Assembly: GCF_042432815.1 (NCBI RefSeq)
Contig: NZ_JBHLWM010000003.1
Location: 248,001 to 312,000 of the forward strand
Length of the DNA stretch: 64,000 nt
DNA from: Rhodopseudomonas telluris
GTDB lineage: Bacteria > Pseudomonadota > Alphaproteobacteria > Rhizobiales > Xanthobacteraceae
Reading direction: 5' to 3'
The position numbers and the translations under genes are program-made. Shown here one piece after another: positions 9,193-17,274 of this stretch; position 1 is the first letter of the stretch; each line of letters starts with the position of its first letter. A model generated the notes under the pieces. That model was not told where the DNA came from and made no database searches. It saw nothing but the letters and a program-made list of their open reading frames with translations.

Positions 9193-9852
9193 ATGTCGAT
9201 TATCGGTTTCCCGCTGCTGCTGATCCCGATCGCGATCTGCAACATCGTCATTTTCCTGATGCCGGGCGTCGGCTTCGATGCCGCCCTCGCACGGGTGGCC
9301 CTGCCTTCGGGAGCCGTCTGGACCATCGGCGCCAGCGACGTGCTGGTGGCGCTCGGCGTCCTGCTGCTGATGTTCGAAGTGATCAAGGCCGGCAAACCCG
9401 GCGGCAAATACGTCACCGATCATCTGCTATCGCTGCTGGTTCTCGGCGGCACCGTGGCCGAATTCGTCATGCTGCCGCAGTTCGCCAACACCACGGTGTT
9501 TCTGCTCGCCACGCTGATGCTGGTCGACGTGCTGGCGGGCATCGCGCTGCGCCGTCGCCCGCAGCCGCGCCCCGCCCGCGAGGCTCCCGTGGCTCCGCCA
9601 GCCGAAGCCGAAGAGACGGCCCGCAAGGAGCCCAATCTGACGCCGGCAGCCCCTGCACCATCACAGCCGGCTCCGCCGGCCACAGACTCGTCGGCGTCGG
9701 CAGCCTCGACATCGGCGGCCTCGATCGCCGAAGCGGTTCTGCTCGACCGGCCGCAGCCCGTCGCCGCATCGGCCACCGCTTCGTCGCCGAGCGTCTCATC
9801 GCCGGCCCTGCAGCCGGCCGGTGAAGCGGCCGGCACCCAGCCGCAGCGCTGA
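9193..9852 (+). CDS. Hypothetical membrane protein with Ala/Pro-rich tail
   Basis: No recognised family. Residues 1-115 form about four hydrophobic helices (MSIIGFPLLLIPIAICNIVIF at the start). The last 100 residues are low-complexity Ala, Pro and Ser, probably a disordered cytoplasmic or periplasmic tail. I start at the ATG giving MSIIGFPL because membrane character begins there; the frame remains open to 9157. It stands alone between rpmF and a small minus-strand hypothetical, which it meets convergently. Probably a conserved lineage-restricted protein; function unknown. Confidence 0.65.
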   Translation: MSIIGFPLLLIPIAICNIVIFLMPGVGFDAALARVALPSGAVWTIGASDVLVALGVLLLMFEVIKAGKPGGKYVTDHLLSLLVLGGTVAEFVMLPQFANTTVFLLATLMLVDVLAGIALRRRPQPRPAREAPVAPPAEAEETARKEPNLTPAAPAPSQPAPPATDSSASAASTSAASIAEAVLLDRPQPVAASATASSPSVSSPALQPAGEAAGTQPQR

Positions 9853-9867
9853 ACTATCAGAATTGTC

Positions 9868-10161
9868 TCAGGACATCCGCCGGGTTCGTCCGGCCGCATA
9901 GGCATGCGCCGACCGATAGGCCGCCGAGGCCTCATCCGGCTCGGCGCGAAACACGCCGCGGGTTTGCGGATAGCCACCCTCGATCGCCATGAGTTGCGCG
10001 ACGAAATTCGCCGACGGCCGCACCGACCGGTCGGTGTAGCGCATCCGCGGCTGCGCCGGCATCACCGGCGCCGACACCGGCTCGATCAGCTCGGCCTCGA
10101 CGACGTCATCCGGCTCGAAGCCGTGAACCTCATCGCTATGGTCGATCCGGATGCCTGTCAT
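9868..10161 (-). CDS. Small hypothetical protein
   Basis: A 97-residue soluble protein with an acidic N-terminal half (DDVVEAELIEP) and a C-terminal half ending in a basic segment. RPSANFVAQLMAI followed by TRGVFRAEPDEASAAYRSA looks like the small conserved proteins of Rhizobiales genomes, but I do not recognise a named domain. Codon use matches the neighbours. A TGCCCC/GGGGCA hairpin lies just upstream of its start. It is convergent with the membrane protein gene. Real-gene confidence is moderate; function unknown. Confidence 0.5.
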   Translation of the reverse strand: MTGIRIDHSDEVHGFEPDDVVEAELIEPVSAPVMPAQPRMRYTDRSVRPSANFVAQLMAIEGGYPQTRGVFRAEPDEASAAYRSAHAYAAGRTRRMS

Positions 10162-10339
10162 CGCCCTTCAACCTGCCCCGCTTTGGGGCATTTGCCGTGT
10201 CTGGAGAGGAGCTTCGCAAACAATATGCCGGGCCGCCTAGTATCGTTCCTAGGTCCCGGTCCAATTAGGTTTCCAGATTGTTAACGATCTCAACCTAGCC
10301 TGACCAGTAAGCTTCGCCCTATTGTGGGTGGAGAACTGA

Positions 10340-12109
10340 TTGATTCTGTCCCGAAACGAGGCAGTTGTGCCGCCAGCCCGATCAGCCGCCGAGCAGGACG
10401 CCCGTTTGGTCGGCCCCGATCCGGCCGCGATCCTGTCGGCGCTCGGACAGGCCGCCTTCGTATGGGATCTGGCGAGCGATGCGCTGGTCTGGACCGAGCG
10501 CGCCGCGGAGCTGTTTCAGGACGTCGCGGCGGACACGCTTGCGACCGGCGCAGGCTTTGCCACGCTGCTCGAACCGTCTCGCGCAATCCGAACCGACGCC
10601 CTGCTGACCACCTCGGCGGCCGCCGGCGCCAATTGCGTGCCCTACCGGATCGAATACGGCGTCCGGGCGACGACCTCGGCGCCGATCACCTGGATCGAAG
10701 AGAGCGGCTGCTGGTATCCGGGACCGGATGGCCGCCCGACCCGCGTCGAAGGCGTCGTCCGCGTCAACAACGAGCGCCATGCCCGCGACGAGCAGCTTCT
10801 CAAGCTGTCGCAATACGATCCGCTGACCGGTGAACTCAACCGCACCCATCTGGTGGCGGCGCTTGCCGAAGCGATCGAGGAAGCCTCGCGCTTCCGCACC
10901 GGGCTCAGCTTCATGCTGATCGGCCTCGATCATCTGGCGCGGATCAACGATTCGTTCGGCTTCGACGTCGCCGACCAAGTGATCTGCACGATCGCGCAGC
11001 GGATCCGCGCGCGGCTGCGCGCCGGCGATCAGCTCGGCCGGTTCTCCGGCAACAAGTTCGGCCTGATCCTGAAAAACTGCACGGCGGACGACGCTCAGGT
11101 CGCGGCCGAGCGCTTCCTCGCCGCCGTCCGCGACGAGATCGTGCCGACGCGCTCGGGCCCGGTGTCGGTCACCGCATCGATCGGCGCCGTGGCATCGCCG
11201 CGCCATGCCCGGTCTGCCGACGAGTCAATCAATCGCGCCCAGGAGGCGCTTTCCGCCGCCAAGCATCGCCGCTGCGGCACCCTGTCGATGTGGCGGCCGA
11301 ACGTCGAACGCGATGCCCAGCGCCGCGTCAATATCCGGGTCACCGACGAGATCGTCACGGCGCTCAACGAGCGGCGCATCGTGCTGGCCTACGAGCCGGT
11401 GGTCGACGCCGCGGCCCGCGCGCCGGCCTTCCACGAATGTCTCGTCCGCATGGTCCAGGACGACGGCCAGGTGCTGCTGGCACCCGACATCGTGCCGGTG
11501 GCGGAGCGGCTCGGCCTGATCCGGCTGGTGGATCATCGCGTGCTCGAACTGGTGGTGGCCGAACTCGCCGCCGCGCCGCAGACGACGCTCAGCCTCAACA
11601 TCTCGCCGGACACCACGATGGATGCCGACTGGTGGGCGGGGATCGAGTCGCTGATGCTGGCGCATCCGGGCGTCGCCGAACGGCTGATCGTCGAGATCAC
11701 CGAAACCGTCGCCATCCAGGATCTCAACGAAGTACGCGGCTTCGTCACCCGGCTGAAAAAATTCGGCGCCAAGATCGCGATCGACGATTTCGGAGCCGGC
11801 TACACCTCGTTCCGCAATCTGCGCAATCTCGGCGTCGATATCGTCAAGATCGACGGCGCCTTCGTGCAGAACATCGCCCGCTCCGCGGACGACCGCGCGT
11901 TCGTGCAGACGCTGATCGATCTGGCGCGGCGGCTCGGGATCAAGACCGTGGCCGAATGGGTGCAGGACGACGAGTCGGCGCTGCTGCTGCGCGACTGGGG
12001 CTGTGATTACATTCAGGGCCGGCTGATCGGTCTCGCCTCGCAGCACCGTCCATGGACCAGGCCGGCCGCTGCAGACATGGCCGCGATCGGCGTTCGCGCA
12101 GCGCAGTAA
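10340..12109 (+). CDS. GGDEF-EAL domain protein with degenerate signature motifs
   Basis: Composite c-di-GMP-type signalling protein, 589 residues. An N-terminal PAS-like region (residues 25-150) precedes a GGDEF domain whose signature reads SGNKF and an EAL domain whose signature reads ECL, with AEWVQ in place of the usual AEGVE. Other EAL positions (EITET, IDDFGAGYTSFRNL, KIDGAFV, CDYIQG) are kept. Cyclase activity is very unlikely; phosphodiesterase activity is doubtful, so it may bind nucleotide or protein instead. A TTG start is used here because GGTGGAG sits six bases upstream; a GTG at 10367 is the alternative. Monocistronic, followed by a perfect inverted repeat. Confidence 0.88.
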   Translation: MILSRNEAVVPPARSAAEQDARLVGPDPAAILSALGQAAFVWDLASDALVWTERAAELFQDVAADTLATGAGFATLLEPSRAIRTDALLTTSAAAGANCVPYRIEYGVRATTSAPITWIEESGCWYPGPDGRPTRVEGVVRVNNERHARDEQLLKLSQYDPLTGELNRTHLVAALAEAIEEASRFRTGLSFMLIGLDHLARINDSFGFDVADQVICTIAQRIRARLRAGDQLGRFSGNKFGLILKNCTADDAQVAAERFLAAVRDEIVPTRSGPVSVTASIGAVASPRHARSADESINRAQEALSAAKHRRCGTLSMWRPNVERDAQRRVNIRVTDEIVTALNERRIVLAYEPVVDAAARAPAFHECLVRMVQDDGQVLLAPDIVPVAERLGLIRLVDHRVLELVVAELAAAPQTTLSLNISPDTTMDADWWAGIESLMLAHPGVAERLIVEITETVAIQDLNEVRGFVTRLKKFGAKIAIDDFGAGYTSFRNLRNLGVDIVKIDGAFVQNIARSADDRAFVQTLIDLARRLGIKTVAEWVQDDESALLLRDWGCDYIQGRLIGLASQHRPWTRPAAADMAAIGVRAAQ

Positions 12110-12149
12110 GCGAGCTTTCGCGAGGTGACCGCAAGCAGCGCAACCTCGG

Positions 12150-12180
12150 GCGAGTGATCACTGAGGAAGTGATCACTCGC
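12150..12180. repeat. Perfect 12-bp inverted repeat downstream of GGDEF-EAL gene
   Basis: GCGAGTGATCAC and its exact complement flank a seven-base TGAGGAA loop, 40 bases after the stop of the GGDEF-EAL gene and about 45 bases before the phaR stop on the other strand. There is no T-run on either strand. It could end both convergent transcripts or bind a dimeric protein. Confidence 0.6.
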
Positions 12181-12225
12181 ATTGTGGCGACAGTTCTGTA
12201 ACGACATCGCCTGCGGCGACGCGAA

Positions 12226-12822
12226 CTACGCTTCGTCCTTCTTTGGATGATCCAGCGACATCCGGTCGAGGCGATCCTGCATGTCCTTCATCTGTCGGCG
12301 AAGGTCGTCGATATTGTCAGCCTCCCGCGCGGGCTCGACGGGTCCGGCCTCGCCCTCGATGTCCTGGCTCGGCTTGCGCGGCACGAACATCGAGAACGTC
12401 TGCTGAAACAGCTCCATGTTACGGCGGACGGTTTCCTCGAGCGGCGCGAACGGCGTCATGCTCAAGGTCGATGTCATCTGCTTGCGGAATTTCTCCTGCT
12501 CGCGCGTCAGCGAGTCGATCGACTGCTCGAGATATTTCGGCACCACCATCTGCATGCTGTCGCCGTAGAATCGGATCAGCTGGCGCAGAAAGGTGGTCGG
12601 CAGCAGGTTCTGGCCCGCTTTGTTCTCTTGCTCGAAGATGATCTGGGCAAGCACCGAGCGGGTGATGTCGTCGCCGGTCTTGGCGTCGTAGACGAGGAAG
12701 TCCTCGCCGTCTTTCACCATCGAGGCGAGATCTTCGAGGGTCACGTAGGTACTGGTGCCGGTGTTGTAGAGCCGCCGGTTCGCGTATTTTTTGATTGTCG
12801 TTGGTTGGTCTGATTTCGCCAT
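12226..12822 (-). CDS. phaR: Polyhydroxyalkanoate synthesis regulator PhaR
   Basis: DNA- and PHB-binding repressor that controls phasin and PHB synthesis genes. The start MAKSDQPTTIKKYANRRLYNT, with YVTLEDLASMVKDG following, is diagnostic for the PHB accumulation regulator N-terminal domain. A middle segment around QIIFEQENK and FLRQLIRFYGDSMQ is the second conserved block, and the C-terminus is charged and probably coiled. The open frame extends 87 codons upstream, but the family begins at this ATG, giving 198 residues. Divergent from phaA across about 300 bases, so it may act on both promoters (inference). Confidence 0.94.
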   Translation of the reverse strand: MAKSDQPTTIKKYANRRLYNTGTSTYVTLEDLASMVKDGEDFLVYDAKTGDDITRSVLAQIIFEQENKAGQNLLPTTFLRQLIRFYGDSMQMVVPKYLEQSIDSLTREQEKFRKQMTSTLSMTPFAPLEETVRRNMELFQQTFSMFVPRKPSQDIEGEAGPVEPAREADNIDDLRRQMKDMQDRLDRMSLDHPKKDEA

Positions 12823-13120
12823 GGCACCCACACGCATGGAGGAAAGGAACCCGCCGCTCCCTGACGACGGGGCAGAGACGCAATGCAATAAAGTAAGCAC
12901 TTCCGTTGCGGTTCGGCTACCGTTTTGTGCGCCAGGGGTTAATCGGCGGGCATTGTCTGCCTTGAACCGTGCCGACCGCGTGACTTTATGAGCAGGAAGG
13001 CCGCGTCCCCGATTGACACGACGGGGCCGCATTCTCAGGATGGCCGCCGACGCTGGCCGACCTAACCGGCACCCGCCGTCCAAACAATTCGTTCAAACAA
13101 CCCGAGCCCAGGAGATGTCC

Positions 13121-14299
13121 ATGTCGGACGATGTCGTCATCGTCAGCGCTGCACGCACCGCTGTCGGAAGCTTCAACGGCGCCTTTGCCAACACGCCCGC
13201 GCACGAATTGGGCGCGGTTGCCATCAAGGCGGCGCTCGAGCGCGCCGGCATCGAGCCCGGCCGCGTCTCCGAAGTGATCATGGGTCAGATCCTCACCGCC
13301 GCGCAGGGCCAGAACCCGGCCCGTCAGGCCTCGATCGCGGCCGGCATCCCGGTTGAAAGCCCCGCCTGGGGCGTCAATCAATTGTGCGGCTCCGGCCTGC
13401 GCACCGTTGCGCTCGGCTATCAGGCGCTGATGAATGGCGACTCCGATGTAGTCGTCGCCGGCGGCCAGGAATCGATGAGCATGGCGCCGCATGCCCAGTA
13501 TCTGCGCGGCGGCGTGAAGATGGGCGGCGTCGAATTCATCGACACCATGATCAAGGACGGTCTGTGGGACGCCTTCAACGGCTATCACATGGGCAACACC
13601 GCCGAGAACGTCGCGCGGCAGTATCAGATCACCCGCCAGCAGCAGGACGAGTTCGCGGTCTCGTCGCAGCAGAAGGCGGAAGCTGCGCAGAAGGCCGGCA
13701 AGTTCAAGGACGAGATCGCGCCGGTGACGATCAAGACCCGCAAGGGCGACATCGTCGTCGACACCGACGAGTATCCGCGCCACGGCGCGACCATCGAGGC
13801 GATGAACAAGCTGAAGCCGGCATTCGAGAAGGACGGCACCGTCACCGCCGCGAACGCGTCCGGCATCAACGACGGCGCCGCCGCCGTGGTGCTGATGAAG
13901 GCGAGCCAGGCCGCGAAGGAAGGCAAGACGCCGCTGGCCCGCATCGTGTCGTGGGCACATGCCGGCGTCGATCCGAAGATCATGGGCACCGGCCCGATCC
14001 CGGCGTCGCGCGCGGCGCTGAAGAAGGCCGGCTGGTCGATCGGCGATCTCGATCTGATCGAAGCCAACGAAGCGTTCGCCGCACAGGCCTGCGCGGTGAA
14101 CAAGGATCTCGGCTGGGACGTGTCGAAGGTCAACGTCAATGGCGGTGCGATCGCGATTGGCCATCCGGTCGGCGCGTCCGGCGCGCGCGTGCTGGTGACG
14201 CTGCTGCACGAGATGCAGAAGCGCGACGCGAAGAAGGGACTCGCGACGCTGTGCATCGGCGGCGGTATGGGAATCGCGATGTGCCTCGCACGCGATTGA
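13121..14299 (+). CDS. phaA: Acetyl-CoA C-acetyltransferase (beta-ketothiolase)
   Basis: Condenses two acetyl-CoA to acetoacetyl-CoA, the first step of PHB synthesis; also reversible in ketone use. At 392 residues it matches PhaA length exactly. Catalytic residues are visible: Cys89 in NQLCGSG, the His in AIAIGHPVGASG, and the second Cys in LCIGGGMG. I take the second of two close ATGs because AGGAG lies seven bases before it, while the first ATG overlaps that site. It is followed by a strong terminator and then phaB, so the two are separate transcripts despite being adjacent. Confidence 0.97.
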   Translation: MSDDVVIVSAARTAVGSFNGAFANTPAHELGAVAIKAALERAGIEPGRVSEVIMGQILTAAQGQNPARQASIAAGIPVESPAWGVNQLCGSGLRTVALGYQALMNGDSDVVVAGGQESMSMAPHAQYLRGGVKMGGVEFIDTMIKDGLWDAFNGYHMGNTAENVARQYQITRQQQDEFAVSSQQKAEAAQKAGKFKDEIAPVTIKTRKGDIVVDTDEYPRHGATIEAMNKLKPAFEKDGTVTAANASGINDGAAAVVLMKASQAAKEGKTPLARIVSWAHAGVDPKIMGTGPIPASRAALKKAGWSIGDLDLIEANEAFAAQACAVNKDLGWDVSKVNVNGGAIAIGHPVGASGARVLVTLLHEMQKRDAKKGLATLCIGGGMGIAMCLARD

Positions 14300-14331
14300 G
14301 GCATCGTTGCGCCGCTGATGCGGCATGATGA

Positions 14332-14347
14332 TGCGACGATCGTCGCA
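14332..14347. promoter_or_regulatory. 16-bp perfect palindrome in the phaA-phaB gap
   Basis: TGCGACGATCGTCGCA is self-complementary over its whole length and sits between the phaA stop and the phaA terminator. It could be part of the 3' end structure or a protein-binding site. Two TGCA steps follow it. No function can be assigned. Confidence 0.35.
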
Positions 14348-14373
14348 ACAGTGCAGTGCATCAACGAATGTTC

Positions 14374-14402
14374 AAACGCCCGGCAGATTGCCGGGCGTTT
14401 TT
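14374..14402 (+). terminator. Rho-independent terminator of phaA
   Basis: AAACGCCCGGCA and TGCCGGGCGTTT form a twelve-pair stem around a short loop, running into a T-stretch. Position 75 bases after the phaA stop and before the phaB ribosome binding site indicates that phaB has its own promoter. Confidence 0.9.
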
Positions 14403-14489
14403 GCTTGATGTTCGATCGGGCTGCGGATTTTATTCGAGACGACACAATCGAATTCTAGAAAAGAAAGTGCATTGCGGAGGGAATTTGAA

Positions 14490-15215
14490 ATGGCGCGTGT
14501 AGCGTTGGTGACGGGGGGGACGCGCGGAATCGGTGCAGCAATCAGTAAGGCGTTGAAGGCCGCAGGACATGCGGTCGCAGCGAGTTATGCGGGCAATGAT
14601 TCGGCGGCAGAACGATTCAAAGATGAGACGGGTATCCCGGTATATAAGTGGGATGTAAGTTCGTTCGACGCGTGCGCGGCGGGTGTGAAACAGGTCGAGG
14701 CCGATCTCGGTCCGATCGACGTTCTCATCAACAATGCGGGCATCACGCGTGACACCGCGTTCCACAAGATGACGCTCGAGCAGTGGAATGCCGTGATCAA
14801 CACCAATCTCGGCTCGCTGTTCAACATGACCCGGCAGGTGATCGAAGGCATGCGCGCGCGCAAGTTCGGTCGCATCGTCAACATCTCGTCGATCAATGGT
14901 CAGAAGGGACAGTTCGGTCAGGTCAACTACTCGGCCGCGAAGGCGGGCGACATCGGCTTCACCAAGGCGCTGGCGCTGGAGAATGCGCGCGGCGGCATCA
15001 CGGTGAACGCGATCTGCCCGGGCTACATCAATACCGAGATGGTGCAGGCGGTGCCGAAGGACGTGCTGGAGAAAGCGATCCTGCCGCTGATCCCGTGCAA
15101 CCGGCTCGGCGAAGCCGAGGAGATCGCGCGCGCCGTGGTTTTCCTCGCCGGCGAGGACGCCGGCTTCATCACCGGCTCGACGCTGACCATCAATGGCGGC
15201 CAGTACATGGCGTGA
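14490..15215 (+). CDS. phaB: NADPH-dependent acetoacetyl-CoA reductase
   Basis: Reduces acetoacetyl-CoA to (R)-3-hydroxybutyryl-CoA, the monomer for PHB synthase. It is a 241-residue short-chain dehydrogenase with TGGTRGIG nucleotide-binding motif, NNAG, and the Ser134/Tyr147/Lys151 catalytic set inside NISSINGQKGQFGQVNYSAAK, the PhaB form of this motif. The ATG is preceded by GCGGAGGG at good spacing. Odd feature: the first 65 or so codons use GTA, GGG, AGT, TTG and ATA far more than the remainder or the neighbours, with a seven-G run near the start. No PHB synthase (phaC) is in the window. Confidence 0.97.
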   Translation: MARVALVTGGTRGIGAAISKALKAAGHAVAASYAGNDSAAERFKDETGIPVYKWDVSSFDACAAGVKQVEADLGPIDVLINNAGITRDTAFHKMTLEQWNAVINTNLGSLFNMTRQVIEGMRARKFGRIVNISSINGQKGQFGQVNYSAAKAGDIGFTKALALENARGGITVNAICPGYINTEMVQAVPKDVLEKAILPLIPCNRLGEAEEIARAVVFLAGEDAGFITGSTLTINGGQYMA

Positions 15216-15240
15216 GGCCTGCGCGCCTCATGGAGCATTC

Positions 15241-15277
15241 GAGGGCGGACCGTCTGACGGTCCGCCCTCTCCTTTTC
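15241..15277 (+). terminator. Rho-independent terminator of phaB
   Basis: GAGGGCGGACC pairs with GGTCCGCCCTC, with two more pairs inside, followed by TCCTTTT. It begins 25 bases after the phaB stop and ends just before the next start codon. Confidence 0.85.
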
Positions 15278-15298
15278 GACAGAGCAACCGAACCGACA

Positions 15299-16168
15299 AT
15301 GACCCCGCATACCGCAACTCTGATCGGGCTATCGGCCATCCTGATGTGGTCGCTGCTCGCGGTGCTGACGGTGAGGACCGGAACGATCCCGCCGTTTCAG
15401 CTCGCCGCGATGACCTTCGCGATCGGCGCTGTTGCGGCCGGCACCGGCTGGATCCTGCGCCCCGGCGCGATCCGGGCCCTGCGGCAGCCGCCGCTGGTTT
15501 GGGTGGTCGGCGTCGGCGGTCTGTTCGGCTACCACGCGCTGTACTTTCTCGCGCTGCGTTTGGCGCCGCCGGCCGAAGCCGGGCTTCTCAACTATCTTTG
15601 GCCGTTGCTGATCGTGCTGTTTTCATCGGCATTGCCGGGCGAGCGGCTGAAGCTGCATCACCTCGGCGGCGCCCTGCTGGGCCTCGCCGGGACCGCGCTG
15701 CTGCTCGTCGGCAACGGCGCCGCGCTGGATCAGGCGCATTGGCCGGGGCTTGCAGCCGCCTTCGTGGCGGCCTTCGTCTGGGCGACCTATTCGGTGTTGT
15801 CGCGCCGGCTGAAGGCCGTGCCGACCGATGCGGTCGCGGGCTTCTGTCTGGCGACCGCGGCATTGGCCGCGCTGGTGCATGGCGCGATCGAGACAACGGT
15901 GTGGCCGCAGAGCCTGTCGGAATGGCTGGCGATCGTCGCGCTCGGCATCGGCCCGGTGGGCGCGGCGTTCTATGCGTGGGACATCGGTATGAAGCGCGGC
16001 GACATCCGCGTGCTCGGCGCAGCGAGCTATGCGACGCCGCTGTTGTCGACGGGCTTTCTGATTCTCGCGGGCTATTCCAGGCCAACCGCGAGTTTGGCGC
16101 TCGCCGCACTGCTGATTGCGGGCGGCGGCTTGCTCGCCGCCAAGAACATGCTGCTCCGTCGGAGCTGA
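15299..16168 (+). CDS. EamA/DMT-family exporter
   Basis: Ten-helix drug/metabolite transporter of 289 residues, with two EamA repeats (about residues 5-135 and 145-285). The pattern WSLLAVLTVRTGTIPPFQLAAMTFAIGA and LLNYLWPLLIVLFSSALPGERL resembles the YddG/aromatic amino acid exporter branch; that substrate is only a suggestion. The start ATG follows the phaB terminator within some 20 bases, so its promoter must overlap that hairpin or transcription must read through. Ends near the convergent His-rich peptide gene. Confidence 0.88.
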   Translation: MTPHTATLIGLSAILMWSLLAVLTVRTGTIPPFQLAAMTFAIGAVAAGTGWILRPGAIRALRQPPLVWVVGVGGLFGYHALYFLALRLAPPAEAGLLNYLWPLLIVLFSSALPGERLKLHHLGGALLGLAGTALLLVGNGAALDQAHWPGLAAAFVAAFVWATYSVLSRRLKAVPTDAVAGFCLATAALAALVHGAIETTVWPQSLSEWLAIVALGIGPVGAAFYAWDIGMKRGDIRVLGAASYATPLLSTGFLILAGYSRPTASLALAALLIAGGGLLAAKNMLLRRS

Positions 16169-16250
16169 CCGCACGCGCAAAAGGCAGCGGAGCAGCGGAC
16201 CAAACCGGCCTGCGCTCCACTGCCCTCACACAAATCCGATGGAGATCTGC

Positions 16251-16463
16251 TTAGTAGCGGCGCTTCTTGATCACGACGACCCGGTCGGCATGATGGCGAT
16301 GGTGGCGATCCCAGCCGCGGTGCATGCCGCGATCATGGTGGCGCATTTCGGCGCGCGGGCCGTCGCGATAAACCTTCTTGATGACGGTGATTTCGGCCGA
16401 AGCCAGCGACGGCAGCGACACGGCGGCAACCGCCAGCGCAGCGAATGCATAGCGCAATTTCAT
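16251..16463 (-). CDS. Small secreted His/Arg-rich peptide
   Basis: Seventy-residue preprotein. Residues 1-23 form a clear Sec signal peptide ending in ASA. The mature part is rich in His and Arg (HHDRGMHRGWDRHHRHH) and ends in two basic stretches. The start is supported by AGGAG upstream on the minus strand. His-rich exported peptides like this may bind metal ions or acidic polymers, which is inference only. It stands alone. Confidence 0.75.
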   Translation of the reverse strand: MKLRYAFAALAVAAVSLPSLASAEITVIKKVYRDGPRAEMRHHDRGMHRGWDRHHRHHADRVVVIKKRRY

Positions 16464-16605
16464 GGGTGTTCTCCTGTTGATTGAAACGCACAGGAGAACA
16501 CGGGACCGTGAGGACCGTTCCGTACTGATCCAACTAACTTATTTGAACGGATGTTCAGATTGCCGCGCGCGATCAGCGTCGGCGCGATCCCGGTGATCGT
16601 CCGGC

Positions 16606-17118
16606 CTATTGCTCCAGCACCATCTGGCCATTCGCATATTCGAAGCGCTTGAGCTTCGACAGGAACGACAGGCCCAGCAGGTTTTCCGACAGCGCTTCGT
16701 CGGGCAGTACCAGCGCATCGACATCGCGCACGATCAGCCCGCCGACATCCAGCCGTGCGAGCCGCGTCCGCGCGGCTTTCACCGTGCCGTTCGCCGTGGT
16801 CACCATCGCGGTGTAGTCGGAGCGGCGCGGCCGCAATCCGAACTGCGCCGCCGAGCTCTCGTTGAGCGCGACCACGGACGCCCCGGTATCGACCATGAAG
16901 CCGATCCGCTGTCCGTCGATCCGTCCGTCGGTCTGGAAATGGCCGCGCGCATCGCGCGGAATTGCGACGCTGCGGATGGCGGCATTCGACGACAGTCCGA
17001 TCGTCGCCTTGGCGGCCACGCTGGCATGTGCCGGCGCCGGCATCATCCGGTCGGCCATCTCGGCCATCGCCGTACCGAGAACCGCCAGCACCGCCGCGAT
17101 CATCAAGATGTTACGCAT
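16606..17118 (-). CDS. Retropepsin-like aspartic protease, clan AA (TIGR02281-type)
   Basis: A 170-residue exported or membrane-anchored protein with one N-terminal hydrophobic segment and a single aspartic-protease half-domain. The catalytic motif is VDTGASVVAL, and the C-terminal flap and psi-loop equivalent is NLLGLSFL. Like retropepsins, one chain carries one catalytic Asp, so an active enzyme would have to dimerise. This family is common in alphaproteobacteria; substrates are unknown to me. It lies downstream of no obvious partner, and hrpB ends 156 bases upstream on the same strand. Confidence 0.85.
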   Translation of the reverse strand: MRNILMIAAVLAVLGTAMAEMADRMMPAPAHASVAAKATIGLSSNAAIRSVAIPRDARGHFQTDGRIDGQRIGFMVDTGASVVALNESSAAQFGLRPRRSDYTAMVTTANGTVKAARTRLARLDVGGLIVRDVDALVLPDEALSENLLGLSFLSKLKRFEYANGQMVLEQ

Positions 17119-17274
17119 GACGCATACTCACACCAACCACTGGCCGCGCACGATTGGATCACGCGCGTGCGGCGCCCGCGACAGATGCGGGCTTCGCTCC
17201 CTGCTATTTTGACCAAAAGGGTGAGCGAAGACTTAAGAAGGGCAGCGGAACCCGCGAGCGGTCCGGGCTGCCGA

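Noticed and set aside
10340..12109. Frameshift or decay explaining the degenerate GGDEF/EAL motifs
   Set aside because: The frame is uninterrupted, domain spacing is normal and codon use matches the neighbours; the changes look like substitutions in a maintained gene.
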